A stretch of 64,000 bases of DNA. Origin: DATDPM01 sp041498815. Its GTDB lineage: Bacteria; Pseudomonadota; Alphaproteobacteria; DATDPM01. Numbering within the stretch: the stretch's first letter is position 1; the number at the start of each line of letters is the position of its first letter. Below, piece after piece: positions 20,144 to 27,796 of the stretch. Location: the NCBI GenBank assembly GCA_041498815.1, contig JBGQJC010000005.1, positions 1-64,000 of the forward strand, written 5' to 3'. The position numbers and the translations under genes were made by a program. The notes under the pieces are model-generated. The model had not been told where the DNA came from, made no database searches, and saw only the letters and a program-made list of their open reading frames with translations.

Positions 20144-21151
20144 ATGGCGCGAATCGGCATCATCGGCGGCGGCGCCTGGGGCACGGCGCTAACCCTCGTC
20201 GTCAAGCGCGCGGGGGGCGAGGCGGTGCTGTGGGCGCGCGAGCGCGAGGTGGTCGAATCCATCAATGCGCGCCACGAGAATCCCCTGTTCCTTCCCGGCG
20301 CCGCCCTCGATCCGGCGCTCCGCGCGACCGGAAAGTTGGCCGAGGCGGCGCAAGCCGAAATCCTGCTGCTGGTGACGCCGGCCCAGTTCCTGCGCGCGGC
20401 CGCAAGCGAAATCGCGCCGCACTTGAAGCCCGGAACGCCCACCGTCATCTGCGCCAAGGGAATCGAGCGCGGAACTTCTGCGCTCATGAGCGAGATCGTG
20501 GCCGAAGTCTTGCCCGATTCTCCCATCGCCGTGCTCTCGGGGCCGACCTTCGCGGCCGAGGTCGCGGCCGGGCTTCCAACCGCCGTCACGCTGGCCTGCC
20601 GCGACCCGAGCGTAGGGGAAATGCTCTCCCGCGCGCTCGGCACCAAGAATTTCCGGACTTATCTCTCGGAAGACGTGACCGGCGCCGAAATCGGCGGCGC
20701 GGTCAAGAACGTGCTCGCGATCGCCTGCGGCATCACGGTCGGACGCAAGCTGGGCGAAAACGCGCGTGCCGCGCTCATCACCCGGGGGCTGGCCGAAATC
20801 ATCCGGCTCGGGCTAGCGAAGGGTGCCCGCCTGTCCACCATGATGGGGCTCTCCGGCTTCGGCGATCTCTCGCTCACCTGCAACAGCACCCAGTCGCGCA
20901 ACACCTCGCTCGGCATCCGGCTGGCGGAAGGATCCTCGCTCCAAGACGCGCTCGCGAGCGGCCAATCGGTTGCCGAAGGCGCATTCTCGGCCGAAGCCGT
21001 GCGGCAACTGGCGAACCGGCTCAACGTCGAGATGCCGATTTGCTTCGGAGTGGACCGGATCTTGAACGCGGGGGCCGCCATCGACGCCGTGATCGCGCAG
21101 CTTCTCGAGCGCCCCTTCAAGGAAGAGAGCACCGACCTGCCGCTGGATTGA
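20144..21151 (+). CDS. gpsA: Glycerol-3-phosphate dehydrogenase [NAD(P)+]
   Basis: 335 residues. It reduces dihydroxyacetone phosphate to sn-glycerol 3-phosphate for phospholipid synthesis. The N-terminal Rossmann loop is GIIGGGAWGTAL (5-16). The catalytic lysine lies in GGAVKNVLAIACG (about 186-198), and GFGDLSLTC and RNTSLG are the conserved C-terminal segments. It follows tsaD by 63 bp, an arrangement seen in many proteobacteria, and is followed by a YciI-like gene on the same strand. Confidence 0.96.
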   Translation: MARIGIIGGGAWGTALTLVVKRAGGEAVLWAREREVVESINARHENPLFLPGAALDPALRATGKLAEAAQAEILLLVTPAQFLRAAASEIAPHLKPGTPTVICAKGIERGTSALMSEIVAEVLPDSPIAVLSGPTFAAEVAAGLPTAVTLACRDPSVGEMLSRALGTKNFRTYLSEDVTGAEIGGAVKNVLAIACGITVGRKLGENARAALITRGLAEIIRLGLAKGARLSTMMGLSGFGDLSLTCNSTQSRNTSLGIRLAEGSSLQDALASGQSVAEGAFSAEAVRQLANRLNVEMPICFGVDRILNAGAAIDAVIAQLLERPFKEESTDLPLD

Positions 21152-21198
21152 GAGCCCCGTTTCGGCTAGCCTCGGCGCCGGTCTGCCGGGGGAGTTGG

Positions 21199-21480
21199 AT
21201 GCTGTTCGCCGTCATCTGTATCGACAAGAAAGATTCTGCCGCGCTGCGTGCGGCAACCAGGCCCCGGCACCTCGAATACCTGGAAACCTTCCGCTCGCAC
21301 ATCACGATCTCGGGCCCGATCTTGTCCCAGGATGGTGCTACGCCCCAGGGCAGCCTCCTCATTCTCGATCTCGCCGATTACGCGGAGGCGGCAGCCTTCG
21401 CGCGCGACGATCCCTACATGAAGGCGGGGCTCTTTGCCACGGTCATCGTCGCCCCGTTCAAGAAAGTGTTTCCGGCGTAG
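21199..21480 (+). CDS. YciI-like protein
   Basis: 93 residues with a ferredoxin-like alpha/beta barrel pattern. MLFAVICIDKKDSAALRAA, RPRHLEYLE (the conserved His-containing helix) and SGPILSQDG followed by GSLLILDLADYAEAAAFARDDPY match the YciI family. GGGGGAG precedes the ATG. YciI proteins are small dimers related to dehydrochlorinases, and most have no known activity. It sits 12 bp before the EVE-domain gene, so the two are likely co-transcribed with gpsA. Confidence 0.85.
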   Translation: MLFAVICIDKKDSAALRAATRPRHLEYLETFRSHITISGPILSQDGATPQGSLLILDLADYAEAAAFARDDPYMKAGLFATVIVAPFKKVFPA

Positions 21481-21492
21481 CCGGACGGATTC

Positions 21493-21906
21493 ATGGCTTT
21501 TTGGCTCATGAAATCCGATCCCGAGGAATGGCCGTGGGCCGATCAAGTTGCGGCCGGCACCGCCGAATGGGACGGCGTGCGGAACCATCAAGCATCGAAC
21601 AATCTGAAAGCGATGCGCCGGGGCGAGTGCGCCTTCTTCTATCACTCGGGCGGCGAGACGCGCATCGTGGGCGTGGTCGAGGTGACGCGCGAGTATTATC
21701 CGGACCCGAGCGATCCGGCGCACCGCTTCGGCATGGTGGACGTGAAGGCGCTGCGGGCGGCCACGACCCCGGTGCCGCTCGCCGCGATAAAAGCCGAACC
21801 CCGGCTTTCGCATCTTGCCCTGGTACGCCAGCCGCGTCTTTCCGTCATCCCGGTCGATGCCAAGTCCTGGGCGCTACTCTCGAAAATGGCGGGGCTGGGG
21901 GTGTGA
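21493..21906 (+). CDS. EVE-domain protein
   Basis: 137 residues covering one EVE domain (PUA-like fold). Diagnostic parts are WLMKSDPEEW (4-13), WDGVRNHQASNNLKAM (26-41), CAFFYHSGGETRIVGVVEV (46-64) and PAHRFGMVDVKAL (75-87). EVE domains are predicted to bind modified bases in DNA or RNA; human THYN1 is a member. In proteobacteria the gene often lies near gpsA and a YciI-like gene, as here. A housekeeping nucleic-acid role is more likely than a defence role because no restriction genes are nearby. Confidence 0.9.
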   Translation: MAFWLMKSDPEEWPWADQVAAGTAEWDGVRNHQASNNLKAMRRGECAFFYHSGGETRIVGVVEVTREYYPDPSDPAHRFGMVDVKALRAATTPVPLAAIKAEPRLSHLALVRQPRLSVIPVDAKSWALLSKMAGLGV

Positions 21907-21952
21907 TTGGCAAGGCCGCCCCTGCCAAGCAGCACAGAAGGGAGGCAGAGAT

Positions 21953-22330
21953 ATGAAACTAAAGGTAGGGTCTGCACGCAACGAGGACGTTTATAAAGAT
22001 ATCGCTCGTATCAATCGACATGATCGCGGTGGCATACGGGCGGGACAAATCTGCAAAGTATCCGTTGGTCAGGCGTCAAGATATTTCATTGTTCGCGGAC
22101 TGCCCGATCGCGGTCAAATCCTTTTAGACGACCTGTCACGTGATGCGCTGAATGTTAAGCAGGGTACGGAATACGACTTCAGCGTCACGGCGACTAACGT
22201 ATTTGGGCGAATACGGTGGGCCTGCGATGTTGCGGATCCGGGGCCACGAATTGCCGCATGGCTGGGGGTTTTGTCTCTCGTCCTGGCCGCAATAGGAATC
22301 TTCCTTGCCTTGTTCTCGATCTGGTCCTAG
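21953..22330 (+). CDS. Small membrane protein of unknown function
   Basis: 125 residues from ATG 21953, preceded by GGGAGGCAGAGAT. The soluble N-terminal part (1-95) has several beta-strand-like stretches (QICKVSVGQASRYFIVRGL and TEYDFSVTATNVFGR). One C-terminal hydrophobic helix (about 100-122) probably anchors it in the membrane with the soluble part in the cytoplasm. I do not recognise the family. Its AT content is higher than that of its neighbours, which hints at recent arrival. Confidence 0.6.
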   Translation: MKLKVGSARNEDVYKDIARINRHDRGGIRAGQICKVSVGQASRYFIVRGLPDRGQILLDDLSRDALNVKQGTEYDFSVTATNVFGRIRWACDVADPGPRIAAWLGVLSLVLAAIGIFLALFSIWS

Positions 22331-22433
22331 CACCCGAATTGACCCATTCTTCCTTGTCCGCTACCCGGTGTTGCCGTATCGGATTGATCCGGAACGGCTT
22401 TTCGTATTAGCGTGAAGGCTTCAGGGGGGCCTC

Positions 22434-22898
22434 ATGAACTACGTTCAGAAAACGCTCCAGCCGGGCGAAACCATCGTCTTTCAGACCAAACTCCATTGGA
22501 TCATCTATGTGCCGTGCCTAGTCGCGTTATTGGCCGGGCTCGTGGCGCTCGTCTTCGGCGACAAGGCGCCCGTTCCGGCACTTGCCGCCCTGATCCAGAT
22601 GGCGGGGGAGGCACTCGTGGTCCTGGCGGTCGTCATGGGGTTTTCGATGTGGATTCAATTCATCTCCACCGAGATGGCCATCACCAACCGCCGGGTGATC
22701 GCGAAGATCGGCTTCATCTGGCGGCGCACCATCGAGATGGAACGCCAAAAGGTCGAATCCGTGTCGGTCGATCAAAGCATCCTCGGCCGCATGCTCGACT
22801 ACGGCACCGTCACGGTGCGCGGCACCGGTTCCACGCTCGAGCCCATGTCGAACATCGACGGGCCGATGGAATTCCGCAACAAGCTGCTCGCGGGCTAG
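22434..22898 (+). CDS. Bacterial PH-domain (bPH2/YdbT-like) membrane protein
   Basis: 154 residues. It begins MNYVQKTLQPGETIVFQTKLHW, with two membrane segments (about 22-42 and 52-78). A bacterial PH domain of DUF304 type follows, with STEMAITNRRVIAKIGFIWRRTIEMERQKVESVSVDQSILGR split over residues 80-121. The ITNRRVI...G and E...KVESV...Q pattern is diagnostic. GTVTVRGTG closes the fold. Such proteins are inner-membrane proteins whose function is mostly unknown. It stands alone between two unrelated genes. Confidence 0.85.
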   Translation: MNYVQKTLQPGETIVFQTKLHWIIYVPCLVALLAGLVALVFGDKAPVPALAALIQMAGEALVVLAVVMGFSMWIQFISTEMAITNRRVIAKIGFIWRRTIEMERQKVESVSVDQSILGRMLDYGTVTVRGTGSTLEPMSNIDGPMEFRNKLLAG

Positions 22899-23014
22899 CC
22901 GCTCGTCCCTCGGGCGCTTGTAAGGGCCCGCGAATCTTCGGATAATCCAGGAAAGTTGCGGCGGCGGGCCAACCGCCGGCAAAAATCCATGAGCCTTGTC
23001 CGGGGAGTGGCGCC

Positions 23015-24952
23015 GTGAACGAAATCCATGTCTATCCCATTCCCGAATCTTGCGCCGAGTCCGCCTGGATCGACGAGGAACGGTATCTGCGCGACTACGA
23101 GCGCTCGCTCAACGACCCCGAAGGATATTGGCGCGAACAGGGAAAAATCCTCGATTGGATCAAGCCCTACACCAAGGTGAAGGACTCATCGTTCACCGGC
23201 GACGTCCATATCCGCTGGTTTCATGACGGCACACTGAACGCGTCCGTCAACTGTCTCGACCGCCATCTGGCTTCGCGCGGCGACCAAACCGCGATCATCT
23301 GGGAAGGCGACGACCCGAGCGTGAGCAAGTGCATCACCTACCGCGAGCTTCACGAACAGGTCTGCCGCTGCGCCAACGCGCTGAAGTCGTTGGGCGTTGC
23401 GAAAGGCGACCGAGTCGGAATCTATCTCCCGATGATTCCCGAGGTTGCGGTCGCGATGCTCGCCTGCGCCAGGCTGGGCGCGATCCATTCCGTCGTATTC
23501 GGCGGCTTCTCGGCCGATTCGCTTGCCGGGCGCATCCACGATTGCGGCGCGACGGTGCTGATTACCGCCGACGAAGGTTTGCGCGGCGGAAAGCGCGTGC
23601 CGCTGAAAAAAAACGCCGACGAGGCGCTCAAATCCTGCCCCGAGGTCAAGCACGTCGTCGTCGTGCGCCGCACCGGGGGGCCCGTGCCATTTATGGCCGG
23701 CCGCGACTCTTGGTATCACGAGCTCACCGCCGCCGCCTCGCCCGATTGCCCGCCGGAAGAGATGAACGCCGAAGACCCGCTCTATATTCTCTACACCTCG
23801 GGCTCGACCGGGAAGCCCAAGGGCGCTCTTCACACCACCGGCGGCTATCTCGTCTTCGCCGCACTCACCCACAAATACGTCTTCGACTACCACGACGGCG
23901 ACATCTTCTGGTGCACCGCCGACGTCGGCTGGGTCACGGGCCACACCTACATCGTGTACGGTCCGCTCGCCAACGGCGCGATCAGCGTCATGTTCGAAGG
24001 CGTTCCGAACTATCCCGATTACTCGCGCTTCTGGCAGGTCATCGACAAGCACAAGGTCAATATCTTCTATACCGCGCCCACCGCGATCCGCGCGCTCATG
24101 CGTGAGGGCGACGCGCCGGTCAAGAAATGCTCGCGCAAGTCGCTGCGGCTCTTGGGGTCGGTTGGCGAGCCCATCAATCCCGAGGCCTGGGAATGGTATC
24201 ACCGCGTCGTCGGCGAACACCGCTGCCCGATCGTCGATACCTGGTGGCAGACGGAAACCGGCGGAATTCTCATTACCCCGCTGCCCGGCGCAACCCGGCT
24301 CAAGCCCGGTTCGGCGACGCGCCCCTTCTTCGGCATCAAGCCCGTGATCGTGGACAACCAGGGCCGTCAATTGGAAGGCGTTTGCGAAGGCAATCTGTGC
24401 ATCGCGGATTCATGGCCGGGGCTGATGCGCACCGTCTTCGGCGACCACGACCGTTTCGTGAAGACCTATTTCACGATCTATCCGGGGCTCTATTTCACCG
24501 GCGACGGCTGCCGCCGCGACGCCGACGGTTACTATTGGATCACGGGCCGCGTGGACGACGTGATCAAAGTCTCGGGGCATCGCATCGGCACCGCCGAGAT
24601 CGAAAGTGCGCTCGTCGGCCACGGCAAGGTGGCCGAAGCCGCGGTCGTCGGCTACCCCCACGACATCAAGGGCGAAGGCATTTACGCCTATGTGACCCTG
24701 ATGGAAAACATCGAGCCCTCGGAGGAACTCCGCAAGGAACTTGTGGGGTGGGTACGCAAGGAAATCGGGCCCATCGCCACCCCCGACGTCATCCAGTGGG
24801 CGCCGGCGCTCCCCAAGACCCGCTCGGGCAAGATCATGCGGAGAATTTTACGCAAGATCGCGGCCCACGAGGTCGATTCGCTCGGCGATATCTCGACTCT
24901 CGCCGATCCGTCCGTGGTCGATAATCTGATCGAGAACCGGGGAGCGAAATAA
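23015..24952 (+). CDS. acsA: Acetyl-CoA synthetase
   Basis: 645 residues, GTG start preceded by GGGGAG. It activates acetate to acetyl-CoA through acetyl-AMP. ATP-binding loop YTSGSTGKPKG (about 260-270), DTWWQTETGG (about 409-418), YFTGDGCRRDADGYYWITGR (about 491-510, adenylate-forming hinge) and the catalytic lysine Lys606 in PKTRSGKIMRR are all present. WFHDGTLNASVNCLDRH and the length match AcsA rather than propionyl-CoA synthetase. Lys606 is the usual target of reversible acetylation. No partner genes are adjacent. Confidence 0.95.
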   Translation: MNEIHVYPIPESCAESAWIDEERYLRDYERSLNDPEGYWREQGKILDWIKPYTKVKDSSFTGDVHIRWFHDGTLNASVNCLDRHLASRGDQTAIIWEGDDPSVSKCITYRELHEQVCRCANALKSLGVAKGDRVGIYLPMIPEVAVAMLACARLGAIHSVVFGGFSADSLAGRIHDCGATVLITADEGLRGGKRVPLKKNADEALKSCPEVKHVVVVRRTGGPVPFMAGRDSWYHELTAAASPDCPPEEMNAEDPLYILYTSGSTGKPKGALHTTGGYLVFAALTHKYVFDYHDGDIFWCTADVGWVTGHTYIVYGPLANGAISVMFEGVPNYPDYSRFWQVIDKHKVNIFYTAPTAIRALMREGDAPVKKCSRKSLRLLGSVGEPINPEAWEWYHRVVGEHRCPIVDTWWQTETGGILITPLPGATRLKPGSATRPFFGIKPVIVDNQGRQLEGVCEGNLCIADSWPGLMRTVFGDHDRFVKTYFTIYPGLYFTGDGCRRDADGYYWITGRVDDVIKVSGHRIGTAEIESALVGHGKVAEAAVVGYPHDIKGEGIYAYVTLMENIEPSEELRKELVGWVRKEIGPIATPDVIQWAPALPKTRSGKIMRRILRKIAAHEVDSLGDISTLADPSVVDNLIENRGAK

Positions 24953-24964
24953 CGCGGCGCGCGC

Positions 24965-25474
24965 CTACCGTTCGGCTTGGGATTTCGTGCACCAGGGCTG
25001 GCGCTCGCCGCCGCCGTAAGCCCGCACCAGGCCGGAGCGAAGCATGAGATCGGCGACATTCTCGCCGCTCAAAGTGTCGACCTCGGCCAAAACTCTGCCG
25101 CCGTATTTGTCGGAGCGGATGTCCTTAAGCGTCACGCGGCCGCCTGCTACCACCGCCGCAAGCCGGTCGCGCGCGGCCTCCGCCAGTTTGAGTTCCTTAT
25201 CGCATTGCGGCTCGCGAAGTTCCGGTGCATCGATGCCCAAGATGCGCACATGGGTCTCGACGTCTTGGCCGAGCCAGATGCGGGCTTTCACGGCGATCGT
25301 GTCGCCATCGATGATTTTGACAACTTCCGCCGGCACCGGGCCGGGAACGGATTCGCCCGCCTGCGCCGCAACCAAACCTGCGATCGCGCAGGCGATCGCG
25401 AAACTCACGCCGCGCAATAGACGCCGATTTGAATCGTTTCCCGAAACTCTGAACGTCCCGCGCATGGGGCTCAC
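24965..25474 (-). CDS. Exported thermonuclease-family (SNase-like) nuclease
   Basis: 169 residues. A hydrophobic segment (about 24-38) ending AAQAGE suggests a signal peptide or anchor. The SNase domain follows: VVKIIDGDTIAV (51-62), RILGIDAPELREPQ (77-90) and KYGGRVLAEV (123-132). Residues equivalent to the staphylococcal nuclease active site are Arg77, Asp82, Glu85 and Arg127. It should cut DNA or RNA in the periplasm with Ca2+. It lies tail to tail with acsA and next to the repeat that begins the 25594 island. Confidence 0.85.
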   Translation of the reverse strand: MSPMRGTFRVSGNDSNRRLLRGVSFAIACAIAGLVAAQAGESVPGPVPAEVVKIIDGDTIAVKARIWLGQDVETHVRILGIDAPELREPQCDKELKLAEAARDRLAAVVAGGRVTLKDIRSDKYGGRVLAEVDTLSGENVADLMLRSGLVRAYGGGERQPWCTKSQAER

Positions 25475-25593
25475 AGGGTTGGACTATGCCACGCTGATTC
25501 TTTCCGGCCGGTGTATGCCGGCATGCGGGCAAAGCCCGGGCGTCATAGGAATATCGCCTTTCCAGCCTTGACGAATCAAGCTGAAAAAGGTAA

Positions 25594-25701
25594 ATATCCC
25601 TAAGATACGTCTATAAACCTAGACGGGATCAGAAATCTATGCACCGCCCGCCCCGTTCCCAGTCGCCGTAACGGGTAGGCTCGGGGCCCTTGGGGCCGCC
25701 G
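25594..25701. repeat. Left copy of the ~108-bp direct repeat bounding the higBA island
   Basis: This copy is nearly identical to 27419-27525: ATATCCCTAAGATACGTCTA and onward, with a one-base indel at ACCTAG and a few substitutions. It contains the last 20 or so codons of the SDHAF4-like gene on the minus strand (TGA at 25629-25631, ending GPKGPEPTRYGDWERGGRCIDF when read in two parts) plus its 3' flank. It looks like an attachment-site or insertion duplication. Confidence 0.85.
25629..25701 (-). pseudogene. 3' fragment of an SDHAF4-like (DUF1674) gene
   Basis: Only the C-terminal segment survives (GPKGPEPTRYGDWERGGR then CIDF and stop). Upstream of it the sequence diverges completely from the intact gene at 27453. 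It is a by-product of the duplication that created the island boundaries. Confidence 0.75.
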
Positions 25702-25818
25702 CCTCACCTATCGGCGGATTGCTCCAAGGCCAGCGAGCGCATAGGCGTTATACGCGACAGGAGTAGGGCACCATTTTAAAGCGCATCAAGTTGCTAATTC
25801 GCCTTACAAATACACTTA

Positions 25819-25878
25819 TTGACAACCGGGGCCAATAGTCCTATGTAACCAAAGCGGTTACGTAACCAACTTGGTTAC
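25819..25878 (+). promoter_or_regulatory. higBA promoter with two operator palindromes
   Basis: -35 TTGACA (25819-25824), a 17-base spacer, then -10 TATGTA (25842-25847). Two GTAACC-N5-GGTTAC palindromes lie end to end at 25845-25861 and 25862-25878; the second is a perfect 17-base palindrome with central C. The first overlaps the -10 box. This is the usual geometry for autorepression by the antitoxin or the toxin-antitoxin complex. Confidence 0.75.
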
Positions 25879-25903
25879 GATTTGTTAATGGGTCTGCGAT
25901 AGC

Positions 25904-26182
25904 GTGGCCATTGAAAGCTTCAGGCATAAGGGACTGCAGGAGCTATTCATTAATGGGAAATCCAAACGAATCAATCAGAACCACCGCAACAAACTTATCG
26001 AGTTAATGGATATTTTAGACGCAGCCACAGCAACGAAAGATTTGGAAGGCGTAAATGACTTTCATCCACTAAGGGGAAACAGAAAGGGCGAATATTCGAT
26101 GCACGTGAGCGGAAATTGGTGCCTTACGTTTGAATTTGAAGACGGGGAAGCTCGCAATTTGGATTACGAGGATTATCACTAA
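25904..26182 (+). CDS. higB: HigB-type (RelE superfamily) toxin
   Basis: 92 residues, GTG start. The whole protein matches HigB: MAIESFRHKGLQELFINGKS, then a helical middle, FHPLRGNRKGEYSMHVSGNW (53-72) and CLTFEFEDGEARNLDYEDYH (73-92). HigB toxins cut mRNA on the ribosome. The conserved basic residues in LRGNRKG and the final YEDYH are present, so it looks active. It precedes higA by 24 bp, toxin first as is typical for this type, behind a palindrome-rich promoter. Confidence 0.93.
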   Translation: MAIESFRHKGLQELFINGKSKRINQNHRNKLIELMDILDAATATKDLEGVNDFHPLRGNRKGEYSMHVSGNWCLTFEFEDGEARNLDYEDYH

Positions 26183-26206
26183 ATCTTGTAACTAAGGATA
26201 ATTGCC

Positions 26207-26509
26207 ATGAAGCGGAATAGGCGTCCCACTGCCCCAGGAACCATCTTGCGTAAGTATTATCTTACGCCTCGACAGATTTCTGTCGCGCAGCTAGCGACGG
26301 CGGCGGGAATTAGCAGGAAACACGCGAGCAACATCACGAATAACAAGGCATCTATTACGCCCGAGGTGGCGTATCGGCTCGGCAAGGTATTGAACACGAC
26401 CCCGCAGTTTTGGATAAATCTGCAGAACGCCGTTTCTCTGCACGACGTGCACCGCAGGCTAGCTACATGGAGGCCCGCCGAGGTCCACCCCTCCGCAGTA
26501 TCGTGCTAG
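26207..26509 (+). CDS. higA: HigA-type antitoxin (XRE family)
   Basis: 100 residues with AAGGATAATT before the ATG. The helix-turn-helix spans about 24-60: ISVAQLATAAGISRKHASNI, then NNKASITPEVAYRLGKVL. TTPQFWINLQNAVSL (63-77) is the typical HigA dimerisation segment. It should neutralise HigB and bind the GTAACC palindromes upstream. The product continues about 20 residues past the usual end, to AEVHPSAVSC. Confidence 0.93.
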   Translation: MKRNRRPTAPGTILRKYYLTPRQISVAQLATAAGISRKHASNITNNKASITPEVAYRLGKVLNTTPQFWINLQNAVSLHDVHRRLATWRPAEVHPSAVSC

Positions 26510-26514
26510 GCTGC

Positions 26515-26664
26515 CTACTTCCTAGAATTTTTAAGGGCGGTGGCCTCCGGGCTGCCGCCCTTCTTCGTTTGGGCCTTACGCGGCTTCGGCGGCATACTGA
26601 GCGCCCGCTTTAGCGCCTCATCGCGGCGCTTCTCATCTTCAGCCTTTTGTTTGCGAGTTGTCAT
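26515..26664 (-). CDS. 49-residue Lys/Arg-rich small protein
   Basis: ATG at 26664 to TAG at 26515. The product starts MTTRKQKAEDEKRRDEALKR and continues ALSMPPKPRKAQTKKGG...NSRK. It has a short amphipathic helix (DEALKRALSMPP) and a basic, disordered tail. I have the impression that tiny proteins of the form (F)xEAL..LL..PPKPRK recur in alphaproteobacteria without a name. Its ATG overlaps the ATG of the divergent gene at 26663 within CATG. Its 3' end meets higA tail to tail. Only reading frame and composition support it. Confidence 0.45.
   Translation of the reverse strand: MTTRKQKAEDEKRRDEALKRALSMPPKPRKAQTKKGGSPEATALKNSRK
26533..26570 (+). terminator. Terminator of higBA
   Basis: AAGGGCGGTGGCC, loop TCCG, GGCTGCCGCCCTT: a 13-bp stem with two G-T pairs, followed by CTTCGTTT, 24 bases after the higA stop. 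The same hairpin lies inside the minus-strand 49-residue ORF. Confidence 0.75.
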
Positions 26665-27310
26665 GTTCGTTCCCAAAGAAACCATACTCTGGGCATTCCA
26701 AGATTATCCAGCCGAAGCTGCAATTATCGGGCGACTTCTTGCTGGCTATGGTGATTTGGAATTTACCCTTCTAACGTGCGTCGTGGCCGTGAGTAGGGAC
26801 GTAAATACTTCCATCCGCACACTGTTCCGAGTGCGGGGAGAAAAACAACGAATCCAAATCGCGGATGCCATAATTCGGCACGCCTATAAGAAGGCCGGGT
26901 TATATGAGCCTTACTGTGAGGGCATTGGAGCTATGGAGTTTTGCCGTCAAATCCGAAATCAATATGCCCATTGCCATTGGATTTCCTACAAAAAGCAACA
27001 GACCGGTCTGTTTTTCACAGACCTAGAAGATGTTGCCAAACAAAATTCCGATGACCCAACAGTGCAGGAATTGCACGTTGATGTACCTCTTCTCGACAGC
27101 CAAGAGGCGTACTTTAGCTACACGATGAGCTGTCTAGTTTTTTTGAATCTGGAATATAAGCGGCTGACGGGGCAATCACCCACCCATACCTTATCAATGC
27201 CGAAAAAACGGCCTCGACCGAAGCTGCATAATCCTCCAGAAGAGCATCCCCCTCCGACGCTAAAAGAAGTACGTGAAACCCCTCCTGAATCACAGGAAGA
27301 GGGATCGTAA
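26663..27310 (+). CDS. HEPN-like protein of the higBA island
   Basis: 215 residues from ATG 26663. The N-terminal 140 residues are helical. IRNQYAHCHW (97-106) contains R98-x4-H103, the R-x(4-6)-H signature of HEPN ribonucleases. GYGDLEFTLLTCV and RVRGEKQRIQIADAIIRHAY precede it. The C-terminal 40 residues are Pro/Glu/Lys-rich and probably disordered. I have the impression that similar proteins with RNQYAHCHW are common in rhizobia, without a known function. No ribosome-binding site is visible, and the ATG overlaps the start of a divergent ORF, so the true start is uncertain. Within a toxin island, an RNase toxin or defence role is plausible but unproven. Confidence 0.6.
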   Translation: MFVPKETILWAFQDYPAEAAIIGRLLAGYGDLEFTLLTCVVAVSRDVNTSIRTLFRVRGEKQRIQIADAIIRHAYKKAGLYEPYCEGIGAMEFCRQIRNQYAHCHWISYKKQQTGLFFTDLEDVAKQNSDDPTVQELHVDVPLLDSQEAYFSYTMSCLVFLNLEYKRLTGQSPTHTLSMPKKRPRPKLHNPPEEHPPPTLKEVRETPPESQEEGS

Positions 27311-27418
27311 TTTCTTTTTCCTGAATCGCCATCCATCCGCGCTCCTTGAAAAACAAGGAACTCGAAACACGGTGGATTTTGGAATAAGGGAACGTGCGCC
27401 AAGTATATAATCGCGCTT

Positions 27419-27525
27419 ATATCCCTAAGATACGTCTATAAACCTAGGTAGATCAGAAATCTATGCACAGCCCGCCCCGTTCCCAATCGCCGTAACGGGT
27501 GGGCTCGGGGCCCTTGGGGCCGCCG
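27419..27525. repeat. Right copy of the direct repeat bounding the higBA island
   Basis: This copy matches 25594-25701. It contains the 3' end of the intact SDHAF4-like gene, so the insertion regenerated a complete gene end. Just outside it, 27400-27414 reads CAAGTATATAATCGC, which is also found at the end of the IS1595-type element (43567-43581). Confidence 0.85.
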
Positions 27526-27617
27526 GTCTCGGGAACCTTGGCGGGCGGCTTTGCTGCGGCTGCTGGCGCCGGATCGTTCGCCGCTTTCTTTTCGTTGCCG
27601 GGATGAGATTCGCTCAT
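27453..27617 (-). CDS. SDHAF4-like (DUF1674) protein
   Basis: 54 residues from ATG 27617. A disordered Ala/Pro/Lys N-terminus leads to ETGGPKGPEPTRYGDWERGG and CIDF, the DUF1674 signature. The eukaryotic homologue SDHAF4/Sdh8 helps flavinated SdhA join SdhB. The bacterial protein probably aids succinate dehydrogenase assembly or protects the flavoprotein. The C-terminus lies in the right repeat of the island, and a second, truncated copy of that end lies at 25629. Confidence 0.85.
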   Translation of the reverse strand: MSESHPGNEKKAANDPAPAAAAKPPAKVPETGGPKGPEPTRYGDWERGGLCIDF

Positions 27618-27796
27618 GGCCCGCAAAAAGCCCCCGATGTCATCAAATGTCAACAGCGTCGGCTCGCGCTTGCAACAAGTGCGGGAAACGAAGCGTGCGG
27701 CCTTGAAGCGATGCGCCGGTTTCTTATCTAACCTCCAGCTTTCAAAGGTGCTGGAATGGCGCGCCTGCCGACAAAAGACGCCACCGAGGCGGCGAT

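Noticed and set aside
27114..27356. 80-residue minus-strand frame at the end of the HEPN-like gene
   Set aside because: Antisense to the C-terminus of a longer frame, with no ribosome-binding site or family. It cannot be fully excluded.
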